Assembly (NCBI GenBank): GCA_016872115.1
Contig: VHBC01000010.1
Coordinates: 1-64,000 of the forward strand
Direction: 5' to 3'
From: Sphingomonadales bacterium
GTDB taxonomy: Bacteria > Bacteroidota > Bacteroidia > Flavobacteriales_D > Crocinitomicaceae
DNA: 64,000 nucleotides
The position numbers and the translations under genes are program-made. Within the stretch, counting starts at the first letter, position 1. Each line of letters opens with the position of its first letter. This document shows, one piece after another, positions 9,642-18,034 of this stretch. Below the pieces are notes generated by a model that saw nothing but the letters and a program-made list of their open reading frames with translations, did not search any database and was not told the origin of the DNA.

Positions 9642-10277
9642 TTACAAACAGCCTTCATCGGCGAAGCTAAAATAGCCATTATCTGTGAAAATCAAGTGAT
9701 CCAAAAGTTTCATGTCTATCAGACGGGCAAAATCTTTGATGTCTTTGGTTAAGGCAAGATCTTGCTCACTTGGCTTGCGTTGTCCGCTCGGGTGGTTGTG
9801 GCACAAAATGATGCCTGTGGCGGCGCAGCGCAGCCCCATTTGAAAAATGCGTTTGGCATCTGCAATAGTGCTGTGTCTGCCGCCGATGCTCAATTGTACA
9901 AGCTCTATGATTTCATTGGCGTAATTTAGGTAGAGCACAAAAAACTGTTCGTGGTCAAGGTCTGCAAGTTGAACTTGTAAAAGGTCAAATACATCTTTTG
10001 ATGTTTTGATGTGTCGTCTTTGGCGTACCTCTTCACTTTGATACCGCTTACAAATTTCGAAAATCCCCAGTATGCGCATAGCCATTTGTTGGTCAAGACC
10101 ATAAATTTCCAGTAAATCCCAGTGTGAGCTTTTGGCAAGTGTACGCCAGTTTTGTTGATGCCAACGCCAAGTGCGTTCCATTACCTGACTTTGCTGTTTA
10201 TTTTTATCTGCAAGCGCCAAAACTAAATTCAGTAGGGCGGTATCCGAGAGCTGTTGCAGCTGGTTTTGTGCATTCAT
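9642..10277 (-). CDS. radC: RadC family JAB-domain protein
   Basis: A 211-residue protein of the RadC/UPF0758 family with an MPN/JAB metal-binding core. The signature HNHPSG...PSEQD is present near residues 160-175. The N-terminal helix-hairpin-helix part (LSDTALLNLVLAL...) is less conserved than usual. The biochemical role of RadC is unsettled; the old link to DNA repair is not well supported. It is first in a tight minus-strand run with wecB. Confidence 0.88.
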   Translation of the reverse strand: MNAQNQLQQLSDTALLNLVLALADKNKQQSQVMERTWRWHQQNWRTLAKSSHWDLLEIYGLDQQMAMRILGIFEICKRYQSEEVRQRRHIKTSKDVFDLLQVQLADLDHEQFFVLYLNYANEIIELVQLSIGGRHSTIADAKRIFQMGLRCAATGIILCHNHPSGQRKPSEQDLALTKDIKDFARLIDMKLLDHLIFTDNGYFSFADEGCL

Positions 10278-10346
10278 CTATGTATAACGCAAAATAGGCA
10301 GGTCTAAATATCGACGTTGAAAACTTTTCAGTACTTCTAGTTTTCT

Positions 10347-10354
10347 TAACTTTG
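10347..10354 (+). promoter_or_regulatory. -7 box directly upstream of the SUI1 gene
   Basis: TAACTTTG matches TAnnTTTG and ends four bases before the ATG. If used, the mRNA would be leaderless or nearly so. Confidence 0.5.
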
Positions 10355-10358
10355 TGTC

Positions 10359-10703
10359 ATGTCAAAAAAGCAGCAAAAGTTTCAGAATGTGGTCTACAGC
10401 ACCAATCCAAATTTCACTTACGAATTTGAGCAAACCGATGATATTCAAACACTTCCGCCTCAGCAACAGCGCCTCTACGTTAGCATCGATCGCAAGCAGC
10501 GTGCAGGCAAAGAGGTTACTTTAGTCGAGGGGTTTGTAGGTTCAGACCATGACCTCAAAGACCTCGGTAAATTACTGAAAAGCAAGTGCGGAGTTGGCGG
10601 AAGCGTCAAAGACAACGAAATTTTGATACAAGGTAATTTCAAGCAAAAGATTTTTGAACTACTGCTCAAGGAGGGTTTTACCCAAACCAAACAAAAAGGC
10701 TAG
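10359..10703 (+). CDS. SUI1/eIF1-like translation factor (YciH family)
   Basis: A 114-residue protein with a SUI1 fold: residues about 35-110 contain RKQRAGKEVTLVEGF, LGKLLKSKCGVGGSVKD and the ending IQGNFKQKIFELLLKEGF typical of bacterial YciH. In bacteria these proteins may influence start-codon fidelity. It stands alone between the divergent radC unit and a transporter remnant, and has its own -7 box very close to the start. Confidence 0.92.
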   Translation: MSKKQQKFQNVVYSTNPNFTYEFEQTDDIQTLPPQQQRLYVSIDRKQRAGKEVTLVEGFVGSDHDLKDLGKLLKSKCGVGGSVKDNEILIQGNFKQKIFELLLKEGFTQTKQKG

Positions 10704-10858
10704 GAGGCTTTTGGTGCCCAGCATTTTTCGATATCAACCACACCAGGTACTTTTTTAGCTTCTGAGCGGATACCGTCGATTAAATCGTGGTAGTTGTGCT
10801 CATCCATTATTTCACCTAAAGCAGGTCTAAAAATTTTATAGTCATTGTAAACAATAAA
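10700..10858 (-). pseudogene. Remnant of a cation diffusion facilitator (CDF) transporter
   Basis: The minus strand encodes a 53-residue stop-free stretch (FIVYNDYKIFRPALGEIMDE ... VPGVVDIEKCW) that matches the end of the last membrane helix and the start of the cytoplasmic domain of CDF cation efflux proteins. After EKCW the family continues with a dimerisation domain, but here it ends in five unrelated residues and a stop overlapping the SUI1 stop. The first 200 or more residues (all but the last membrane helix) are absent; a terminator hairpin abuts the upstream edge. I infer a deletion relic with no function. Confidence 0.72.
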
Positions 10859-10859
10859 A

Positions 10860-10884
10860 AAAGCGGCTCCAAAAGAGCCGCTTT
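10860..10884 (-). terminator. Rho-independent terminator
   Basis: A perfect 10-bp stem (AAAGCGGCTC / GAGCCGCTTT) with loop CAAAA. Read on the minus strand it is followed by a long T run, so it terminates the large T9SS gene ending at 11000. Confidence 0.85.
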
Positions 10885-10887
10885 CTC

Positions 10888-10949
10888 GGATAGGGCAGGT
10901 GGGCCGCCGCTATCCATAACCTAACTATAAACTACTACGATTGGTTATG
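10888..10949 (-). other. Two-hairpin structured 3' region
   Basis: Between the T9SS gene stop and its terminator the minus strand can fold into two more hairpins. One pairs 10943-10949 with 10915-10921 (7 bp). The other pairs 10910-10915 and 10904-10908 with 10888-10893 and 10894-10898 (11 bp with one bulge). The second contains a G-U pair on the minus strand that would be A-C on the plus strand, favouring a minus-strand RNA. It may be a 3'-derived small RNA or an mRNA-stabilising element. Confidence 0.4.
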
Positions 10950-10999
10950 TACAAATACGATGCCAAACTCTAAAAAGGGTAGTGCGTCAATCAAAAAAA

Positions 11000-13444
11000 T
11001 TAATTTTTGATGAATTTCCCTTGTTTGTTTTCGCTCTCGATTATGTAAATACCATTCATTAAATATTCAATATCAATGGATTGCCCTGGTAATACGAGTT
11101 CATTAATTACGATTTTACCGTTTAAATCTTTAATTTGAACCATTTGAGGTTCTTGGTTATCAATTTGAATTTGATCAAGTGCTGGATTTGGATAGACACC
11201 CAACGAGCCGCTTGTTTCACTTAAACCATCGAGCCACATGTTTTGATGAAAAGTGGTATTGGTTACAATTGCGTCGTTCCAATCAAAAAAGATGTGGGCT
11301 GTATTTTCAATAATTGACATGATGGCATTGGAGGGCAATTCACTAATACGATAAGTCAAATGGCCATGGCTTTCTGCTTCATTGGTAGTCGAATCTGGTA
11401 ACCAAATCTGATTGAATTCAAAGCGCATGATGCCATTGCCATTGTTGACAACTTGCATTGGGTGCGACGCTTCTAACAAGGTCAAGCTAGACCAATCGAG
11501 CAGCGTGCTGAGCGTATCAATGATATATACATTCTGAGCTGGTGCAGTTCCGGTATTTTGAAAGCGTATAGTATACGTTAAAGCGTCGTCAACGAATGCA
11601 TCTAAATACCCTAATGGATAATTTTCGTTCATGTAATCGGTACTGGCATTCTTGTCGTTGGGATCATAGCTATTTCCAAGAATTTGTAAAAGAGAACCGT
11701 TGTTATTGTAGGTGCTACAATCCGAGATAGATCCGGTTGGTGTAATGGTGGAGGTGTAAAAATGTTGTGCACCATTAATTAAACCACCCGGTACACTAAA
11801 CAAAATAACGTCATAGTTGGTAAAGTTGGTGGAGGCACTATTTAAGTTCCATGAAATGGTATTACCTGAAATGGTATAGTTTGAATTTTGTATTGAGGAC
11901 AAAACTGGACTGACTCCTGCAGGGTAGGTAAATGAGAGCGTGTACGGGCCTACAACTCCAGGTCCATAGCTTCCCCAGTTGAGTTTGATGTAGGCGGTGC
12001 TGTTTTGATAGTAACCAATCCAAGGCGTAACTGTTGTCCAGAGGTCAGCGCAGGTTGAGGTTGTGCCGCCGCAATTCACGGGTATAGATCCATTGACGAT
12101 TTGTCCGGAGTTGCTACCTATCAATGTTACATAGGTAGTAAGTGCCGTATAACCGTTGTAAATTAACCAGGTAGGGCTTACCTGAGCTAATACGACATTT
12201 GAGGTACCAACAAAAGGACCACAATATTCAAAATAACCAGTAGAGTCGGTGTAGACTGTTACACTTGTAGTGGAATTTGGTGAAACAAAAAGCTGAACAG
12301 GTGCAAATGTAAGCGGCAGCTCTCCTGTATTGAAAACGCCATTATTGTTTGCATCGCAGAATACATAGCCACCGTAGCAATTGTTTAAACTTGGACTGCT
12401 GCAATTCAATGGAATATTCAGCTGAACCGGTGGTGTTCCGGAATTACAAGGGTTAGCAATCACCGAATCCGGCGCGTTCGCAGGGATAGTATAGCTGCTA
12501 TTGGCAATCCAATTTGGACTGACTTGAATGCCGTATGATTGATTGGTATTGCCTACATAAGAAAGGTTGTACTGACCATTCATATTGGTATATGCCGTAA
12601 AACCATTGACCTGAACTGGCGCATTTGCTATAGGGCTTTCGTTAGAATCGAGTAAACCATTGCCGTTTTGGTCACAAAAAACGGTTCCACCAACACAAAG
12701 TTGTGTTTGTCCTTGGTTACATATTAGTGTAAATGCGTAAGTCGTCACACCTGTACTAGGAATGGTTATTGTTCCACCTGGAAAACTACTTTGAACTTGA
12801 TATCCATTAGCGGCTAACCATTGTGGGTCTATTTGTAAAGTGTAGGTTCCAGGCGGGACACCAGTAAACATCAGCATTGTATTAAGGCTGTTGTTCTGAT
12901 AAAACAGGCCATTAGTTCCAACTAATTGGAAGGGAACATTTTGAAGGTTTTGTTCGGTTGTCCCGTCGTTGTTGCAGTCTAAACCAACAAAAGCATATAC
13001 TTGATAAGTGCAAGAACCCACGGTGAAAGCAATGGTATCTGTAGCCGAAGTTTGGTTGGCGGGATTGTAAACAGTAGTTATTATTTGGTAAGTTCCTAGG
13101 GCTGAATAAGTGTGCGACAGTGGCGGATTCATTACTATATTGGTAGCAGTAGTGGAGATACCACCTCCGGCATTTGAACTAGAACCGTCGCCCCAGTTAA
13201 CAACTGATTGAAACTGGAATCCTGAAAAATTATTGCCTTGGATTACATATGGAAGGTCAAAATTATAAGAAGCATTTGGAGCGGGGCTCAAAGCCGAAAA
13301 GCCAATATTGACAGTTTGATCACAACTCACCGCATTAAAACTTGGTGGTAAAATTAAACCAGTAATAGAAAAGCCAGTAACCTGGGCAAAGCTCAGTTGG
13401 ATGAAGCATAATGAGCTGACAAAGAGGAGTAAAAGATGTTTCAT
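11000..13444 (-). CDS. T9SS-exported surface protein with SdrD B-like repeats and DUF7619 domain
   Basis: An 814-residue secreted protein. A signal peptide (1-20) is followed by a PKD-like segment (about 83-143), three SdrD B-like modules each with a C-D-x-N-x-(D/N)-G calcium-binding-like start (about 150, 252 and 358), and the DPNDKN...YTIRFQNTGTAPAQNV domain (DUF7619, about 594-730). It ends with a type A sorting domain starting GVYPNPALD (749). It is probably exported by T9SS and anchored on, or released from, the surface. The composition (Asn, Thr, Ser, Gly) is typical of adhesins; the ligand is unknown. Confidence 0.88.
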   Translation of the reverse strand: MKHLLLLFVSSLCFIQLSFAQVTGFSITGLILPPSFNAVSCDQTVNIGFSALSPAPNASYNFDLPYVIQGNNFSGFQFQSVVNWGDGSSSNAGGGISTTATNIVMNPPLSHTYSALGTYQIITTVYNPANQTSATDTIAFTVGSCTYQVYAFVGLDCNNDGTTEQNLQNVPFQLVGTNGLFYQNNSLNTMLMFTGVPPGTYTLQIDPQWLAANGYQVQSSFPGGTITIPSTGVTTYAFTLICNQGQTQLCVGGTVFCDQNGNGLLDSNESPIANAPVQVNGFTAYTNMNGQYNLSYVGNTNQSYGIQVSPNWIANSSYTIPANAPDSVIANPCNSGTPPVQLNIPLNCSSPSLNNCYGGYVFCDANNNGVFNTGELPLTFAPVQLFVSPNSTTSVTVYTDSTGYFEYCGPFVGTSNVVLAQVSPTWLIYNGYTALTTYVTLIGSNSGQIVNGSIPVNCGGTTSTCADLWTTVTPWIGYYQNSTAYIKLNWGSYGPGVVGPYTLSFTYPAGVSPVLSSIQNSNYTISGNTISWNLNSASTNFTNYDVILFSVPGGLINGAQHFYTSTITPTGSISDCSTYNNNGSLLQILGNSYDPNDKNASTDYMNENYPLGYLDAFVDDALTYTIRFQNTGTAPAQNVYIIDTLSTLLDWSSLTLLEASHPMQVVNNGNGIMRFEFNQIWLPDSTTNEAESHGHLTYRISELPSNAIMSIIENTAHIFFDWNDAIVTNTTFHQNMWLDGLSETSGSLGVYPNPALDQIQIDNQEPQMVQIKDLNGKIVINELVLPGQSIDIEYLMNGIYIIESENKQGKFIKN

Positions 13445-13512
13445 AATCAGGGATTTATAAACAATAACGAGGCGAAGCTACCGAAGGTTGCTTTGATTAG
13501 GCACTTCTTAGT

Positions 13513-13520
13513 TAACTTTG
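13513..13520 (+). promoter_or_regulatory. -7 box upstream of the DUF58 gene
   Basis: TAACTTTG matches the consensus and ends seven bases before the ATG, leaving at most a very short leader. Confidence 0.5.
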
Positions 13521-13527
13521 TTTTTGA

Positions 13528-14442
13528 ATGAAGACGATAAATCGCTTGCGTTTGGCCCAATTCGGAAACCTTGAACTCTTGGCAAGGCAGGTCGTCGAGG
13601 GTTTTATCACCGGTTTACACAAAAGTCCTTTTCATGGTTTTTCGGTAGAATTTGCTGAACACCGCCTTTATAATCCCGGAGAATCTACCCGCAACATCGA
13701 CTGGCGTTTATATGGCCGTTCTGAAAAATTATTTACAAAAAAGTACGAAGAAGAGACAAATTTGCGCTGCCAAATTGTTATCGATGATTCCAGCTCAATG
13801 TACTTTCCTCAGACAGGCATCAGCAAATACGAATATGCGGTGTATGCTGCAGCAAGCCTTATTGAATTACTAAAGCGTCAACGCGATGCGGTAGGTCTTA
13901 GTATCTTTGACAGCGCCTTGCGTTTGCACACCGCCGCAAAATCTTCGATGTTGCATCATCGCTACTTGTATAGTGAACTCGAACAGCGCTTGGTAAATTA
14001 CAAAGAGGATAATAAAAGGGAAACCTCAACCATACAAGCCTTACACGATATTGCTGAACTTACCCATAAACGCAGTATGGTGATTGTTTTTTCGGATTTA
14101 CTCGATGACCCAACCCAAACACCCGCACTTTTTGATGCTTTGCAGCATCTAAAGCACAACAAACACGAAGTCCTTTTATTCCATGTATACCACAAAGGTC
14201 TAGAACAGTCTTTTGCGTTGGAAGATCGCCCGTATCAGCTCATTGACATGGAAACCGGCGAGCGCATGCATTTGCGTCCAGGCGATGTCCGAGAAAAATA
14301 CCAACAAGCCATTCAAGCACATTTCGATGAACTGCAGTTGCGTTGCCTTAACAACGGTATTGATTTCATGCCAGCACCGATAGAAGAGAGTTACGAGCAA
14401 GTACTTCTTAAGTATTTGCTAAAGCGCCAAAAACTTTATTGA
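13528..14442 (+). CDS. DUF58 domain-containing protein (VWA-like)
   Basis: A 304-residue protein of the DUF58 family. It carries the signature YNPGESTRNIDWRLYGRSEKLFTK (about 50-73) and a von Willebrand A-like core with a MIDAS-type DDSSSMY and FSDLLD. In Bacteroidota such genes usually sit beside a MoxR ATPase and BatA/B proteins; here no MoxR or Bat partner is next to it. Its last codons overlap the convergent alkane-monooxygenase gene by seven bases. Confidence 0.9.
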   Translation: MKTINRLRLAQFGNLELLARQVVEGFITGLHKSPFHGFSVEFAEHRLYNPGESTRNIDWRLYGRSEKLFTKKYEEETNLRCQIVIDDSSSMYFPQTGISKYEYAVYAAASLIELLKRQRDAVGLSIFDSALRLHTAAKSSMLHHRYLYSELEQRLVNYKEDNKRETSTIQALHDIAELTHKRSMVIVFSDLLDDPTQTPALFDALQHLKHNKHEVLLFHVYHKGLEQSFALEDRPYQLIDMETGERMHLRPGDVREKYQQAIQAHFDELQLRCLNNGIDFMPAPIEESYEQVLLKYLLKRQKLY

Positions 14443-15482
14443 GGGGAGTTGTTCAAAACAGCTACTACTCTTTTATTCATTACCCTGAAAAAGATTGGCG
14501 GTACAAAAGACAATAGCATCATGCCTGGATAACCTGTGGGCATCGTTGGGGCGCTTGCATCGGAATTCAATAACTGGTATGGCTTGTCAGGTTTGTAGTG
14601 GTGTTCGCTATGCCTGCTCAGTTCAAATAAAATAAGCCTACCTAAAATATGGTTGCTGTTCCATGAGTGCTTACGCTTCACTAACTCATAGCGTCCATTT
14701 TCATTTTTTTGCCTGAGCAATCCGTAATGTTCTATGTAATTAACGGTTTCTAGCAGTAAGATCCCGATAGCGGCTACAGTAATAAATGATAATAGGGTTT
14801 GTACTTCAAAGAAAAACAAAATGAGGGCGAATAAATTAATATGCACAAGCGTGTAAACTAACATTTTATTGCGCAACGAGAAAAAGGAAGTACCCATGAT
14901 TTCCATGCGTTTGGATTCGATCTGCCAAGCTTGGAAATAACTACCGATTTGGGAACGAAACCAAAAGATATAAACGGCTTCGTTTTTTCGGGCTGTTGCT
15001 GGGTCATTAGGCGTAGCTACGTTGTTATGATGACCTCTGTTGTGATAAGGTAAAAAATGATTTTCAAGAGAACTCAAGAGCAGAAGTTCGCCCATAAATT
15101 GCTCAAAACGCCCTAAGCGGTGTCCAAGTTCATGCCCGACATTGATACCAATTACGCCACACATGATGCCCATGGAAATGGCGCGTCCCCACCAAGTCAT
15201 TTGGTCAGGAGCGAAAGATTGATTTTGGAGGTAGAAAAACAAAAAAGCCCATTGGATAAAGACAAGCGAATACAACAGATAGTCGTAGTATTTACTGGCG
15301 CTATTGAGTTCGATTTCGGTAGCCTCATTTCTTTGCCAGTGACTCGGAAATACCAGCTCTAAAAACGGAACGACTACAAAGAAAATATAAACCGGAAGAT
15401 AACTTAGCCAACCTTCCGTTCCAAATGAAATCCCGACAGTTAACGGCAAGGTAAAGACGAGCAAATATTTGAGGCGTTTCAT
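14436..15482 (-). CDS. Alkane 1-monooxygenase-like membrane di-iron enzyme
   Basis: A 348-residue integral membrane fatty-acid-desaturase-fold protein. The three His clusters of AlkB enzymes are present: HELGH (117-121), HNRGHHNNVATPNDPATARK (147-166) and RHSEHHYKPDKPYQ near residue 288. About six hydrophobic segments span the membrane. It probably hydroxylates terminal alkyl chains with O2 and an electron donor; no rubredoxin gene is adjacent, so the natural substrate is uncertain. A -7-like box TAAATTTA ends four bases before the ATG. Confidence 0.88.
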   Translation of the reverse strand: MKRLKYLLVFTLPLTVGISFGTEGWLSYLPVYIFFVVVPFLELVFPSHWQRNEATEIELNSASKYYDYLLYSLVFIQWAFLFFYLQNQSFAPDQMTWWGRAISMGIMCGVIGINVGHELGHRLGRFEQFMGELLLLSSLENHFLPYHNRGHHNNVATPNDPATARKNEAVYIFWFRSQIGSYFQAWQIESKRMEIMGTSFFSLRNKMLVYTLVHINLFALILFFFEVQTLLSFITVAAIGILLLETVNYIEHYGLLRQKNENGRYELVKRKHSWNSNHILGRLILFELSRHSEHHYKPDKPYQLLNSDASAPTMPTGYPGMMLLSFVPPIFFRVMNKRVVAVLNNSPQ

Positions 15483-15486
15483 TTTT

Positions 15487-15494
15487 TAAATTTA
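15487..15494 (-). promoter_or_regulatory. Possible -7 box of the alkane monooxygenase gene
   Basis: TAAATTTA on the minus strand has one mismatch to TAnnTTTG and ends four bases before the ATG. The region is AT-rich, so chance is possible. Confidence 0.3.
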
Positions 15495-15495
15495 A

Positions 15496-15669
15496 TCAGC
15501 TTCCGCAATATAAACAACCGTCGTCGTTGTCTTGTTCCGGCGCGCGTTCAATTTGTGGGTTAAGCTGCTTTTTGAGTTCATAGATCTTTTGTTGGGTCTC
15601 AATATCCGAGAAAAGATCACCTGTGAGTTGCGACTTGAGTGCTGCTATTTGTTGTTCGATTGCTTCCAT
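15496..15669 (-). CDS. 57-residue protein with CxxC tail
   Basis: A short ORF below the usual length cut-off. Translation gives an amphipathic, probably coiled-coil start (MEAIEQQIAALKSQL), a second helix (IETQQKIYELKKQL) and an acidic tail ending DDGCLYCGS, with a CxxC that could bind metal. It lies between the alkane monooxygenase and era, 13 bases upstream of the former, on the same strand. Clean helical periodicity and the Cys motif support a real gene. Function unknown; an electron-transfer partner or zinc-ribbon role is speculative. Confidence 0.55.
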   Translation of the reverse strand: MEAIEQQIAALKSQLTGDLFSDIETQQKIYELKKQLNPQIERAPEQDNDDGCLYCGS

Positions 15670-15673
15670 GTTT

Positions 15674-15681
15674 CGAATATA
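15674..15681 (-). promoter_or_regulatory. Possible -7 box of the 57-residue ORF
   Basis: TATATTCG on the minus strand has one mismatch to TAnnTTTG and ends four bases before the ATG. Confidence 0.28.
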
Positions 15682-15740
15682 ATTAAAATTAGTTTTGCCC
15701 CGACCAAGTCTTGCTTGGTGGGCATCCCATCAAATAATCG

Positions 15741-15748
15741 TACCTTTG
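15741..15748 (+). promoter_or_regulatory. -7 promoter box of era
   Basis: TACCTTTG followed by CAC, 16 bases before the era ATG; same form as the helicase promoter at 2397. Confidence 0.6.
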
Positions 15749-15764
15749 CACTTTCAAAGAGGCT

Positions 15765-16640
15765 ATGGCGCACAAATCAGGTTTTGTAAATATTGTCGGA
15801 TCACCGAATGTTGGTAAATCTACCCTCATGAATCAATTGGTAGGTGAAAAACTCTCGATTGTCAGCTCTAAAGCACAAACAACCCGTCACCGCATTTTGG
15901 GTATTGTCAATGACGAAGATTATCAGATCGTGTTTTCTGATACGCCCGGGGTTATCAATGCTGCCTACAAGCTTCACGAAAACATGATGGAGTATGTCAA
16001 TTCCTCTATCCAAGATGCCGATGTACTTATTTTCATGACCGACACGCATGAAAACGACATGAACCACAAAGAAACCCTCGAGCGTATACAACGTTTGGAA
16101 GTCCCGGTTTTATGTTTAATTAATAAAATTGACAACTCTGACCAACAAAAAGTCATGGAGCGCGTCGTCTATTGGCAAGAGAAATTACCGAAAGCAAAGG
16201 TTTATGTAGTATCCGCTTTGCATAAATTCAACATTGAGGCAGTCTGGGAGGAAATCCTTTCCTTGATCCCTGAGAGTCCTCCTTACTATGATAAAGAAGA
16301 GTTATCTGATAGACCCATGCGTTTTTTCATCTCGGAAATCATCCGAGAAAAGATCTTTATTCATTGTCAGAAAGAAATTCCTTACAGCACCCAAGTCGAA
16401 ATCGAAGAATACAAAGAAGAACCTGGCCTGACCCGCATTAGAGCCAATATTATTGTGGAGCGCGATTCCCAACGTGGCATTATCATTGGGCGCGGCGGAG
16501 AAATGCTCAAGCGCATCGGAAGAGAAGCGCGTCTGGACATGGAAAAATTCCTAGAAACCAAAGTTTTTCTGGAGAATTATGTCAAAGTAGACAAAGACTG
16601 GCGCCACTCTGATGCCAAACTCAAGAAATACGGATATTAA
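15765..16640 (+). CDS. era: GTPase Era
   Basis: A 291-residue GTPase that binds the 3' end of 16S rRNA and assists 30S maturation. It has G1 GSPNVGKST (about 11-19), G3 DTPG, G4 NKID and a C-terminal KH domain with GRGGEMLKRIGREAR. Length is standard. Its -7 box is 16 bases upstream. der follows nine bases downstream, and the pair probably forms a ribosome-biogenesis operon closed by the terminator at 17986. Confidence 0.97.
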   Translation: MAHKSGFVNIVGSPNVGKSTLMNQLVGEKLSIVSSKAQTTRHRILGIVNDEDYQIVFSDTPGVINAAYKLHENMMEYVNSSIQDADVLIFMTDTHENDMNHKETLERIQRLEVPVLCLINKIDNSDQQKVMERVVYWQEKLPKAKVYVVSALHKFNIEAVWEEILSLIPESPPYYDKEELSDRPMRFFISEIIREKIFIHCQKEIPYSTQVEIEEYKEEPGLTRIRANIIVERDSQRGIIIGRGGEMLKRIGREARLDMEKFLETKVFLENYVKVDKDWRHSDAKLKKYGY

Positions 16641-16649
16641 GCACATCAC

Positions 16650-17960
16650 ATGAGTAATATAGTTGCCATTGTCGGACGTCCAAATGTTGGAAAGTCCACC
16701 TTATTTAACCGCCTCACCGAATCTCGAGACGCCATTGTCAAAGAAGTGAGTGGCGTAACCCGAGACCGTCTTTATGGCAAAGGCGAGTGGAATGGCTATC
16801 AATTTTCTGTCATCGATACAGGGGGATACGCCACTACTAAAGAAGATATTTTTGAAGCAGAAATCCGCAAGCAAGTAGAAATTGCCATCGAAGAAGCCAC
16901 CGTTATCGTCTTTATGGTCGATGTGATGACAGGTATTGTCGATATGGACGAAATCGTTGCGCAACTCTTGCGAAAAAGCAAGAAACCGGTGCTTATTGCA
17001 GCCAACAAAGTAGACAACACCGAACGTGTAGGTCTTTCGTCAGAATTTTACACTTTTGGACTTGGTGAAGTTTTTGACTTGAGCGCAACCAACGGTAGTG
17101 GTACTGGTGAAATCCTAGATGAACTCGTGAATTACTTCAATAAGGAAGATGAATCGGTTCGTGAAGAAGACAGCCTGCCACGCATTGCAATTGTAGGGCG
17201 CCCCAACGTAGGAAAGTCCTCGATGGTCAATGCCCTAACGGGCCAGGAGCGCAATATTGTGACCGATATTTCTGGCACCACCCGAGATGCTATACACACG
17301 CGGTACAAATCCTTTGGCTTTGACTTCTTACTCATCGACACTGCCGGTATCCGCAAAAAAGCGAAAGTAACTGAAGACATTGAATACTACTCTGTATTAC
17401 GCTCTGTACGCACCATTGAAAATGCCGATGTGTGCTTGTTTATGATTGACGCTTCTGAAGGCATTCAAAAACAAGACCTCAGTATTTATTACATGATCGA
17501 GAAAAACGCGAAAGGAGTGGTCGTTTTGGTCAATAAGTGGGATTTGGTAGAAAAAGACCAAAACACGATGGTTCAGTTCGAGGCCAACCTACGCGAACAA
17601 CTCGCTCCTTTCAACGACGTTCCAATTATTTTTACCTCGGCAATTGAAAAACAGCGCATTCACCGCGCCCTCGAGACCGCTATGCGTGTGTATGAAAACC
17701 GTACCCGCAAAATCCCTACCCATGAACTCAATGAAGTCATGTTAGAGGTGATTGCGCACACACCACCACCGGCTATGAAAGGTAAATACATCCGCATCAA
17801 GTTTGTGACACAACTACCTACGCACGCACCAGCTTTTGCTTTCTTTTGTAATTTACCGCAATACCTCACCGATGCTTACAAGCGCTTTTTAGAAAACCGC
17901 TTGAGAGAGCGTTTTGACTTTGAAGGGGTGCCAGTTAAGATTTTCTTTAGAAAGAAATAA
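16650..17960 (+). CDS. der: Ribosome biogenesis GTPase Der (EngA)
   Basis: A 436-residue protein with two GTPase domains in tandem: GRPNVGKST with DTGGY (first) and GRPNVGKSS with DTAGIRKK (second), plus a C-terminal KH-like domain ending [13 protein letters not shown]. It is required for 50S assembly. It follows era by nine bases on the same strand. Complete and typical. Confidence 0.97.
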   Translation: MSNIVAIVGRPNVGKSTLFNRLTESRDAIVKEVSGVTRDRLYGKGEWNGYQFSVIDTGGYATTKEDIFEAEIRKQVEIAIEEATVIVFMVDVMTGIVDMDEIVAQLLRKSKKPVLIAANKVDNTERVGLSSEFYTFGLGEVFDLSATNGSGTGEILDELVNYFNKEDESVREEDSLPRIAIVGRPNVGKSSMVNALTGQERNIVTDISGTTRDAIHTRYKSFGFDFLLIDTAGIRKKAKVTEDIEYYSVLRSVRTIENADVCLFMIDASEGIQKQDLSIYYMIEKNAKGVVVLVNKWDLVEKDQNTMVQFEANLREQLAPFNDVPIIFTSAIEKQRIHRALETAMRVYENRTRKIPTHELNEVMLEVIAHTPPPAMKGKYIRIKFVTQLPTHAPAFAFFCNLPQYLTDAYKRFLENRLRERFDFEGVPVKIFFRKK

Positions 17961-17985
17961 ATTTATATTGAGCAGATGAGCATAA

Positions 17986-18014
17986 AAAAAGGCGAACCAA
18001 CGGTTCGCCTTTTT
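17986..18014. terminator. Bidirectional Rho-independent terminator
   Basis: A 13-bp stem (AAAAAGGCGAACC / GGTTCGCCTTTTT) with a 3-base loop. A-runs on one side and T-runs on the other let it serve both der and the convergent T9SS gene. Confidence 0.9.
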
Positions 18015-18034
18015 GCTTGATAAGAGACAGAGCA

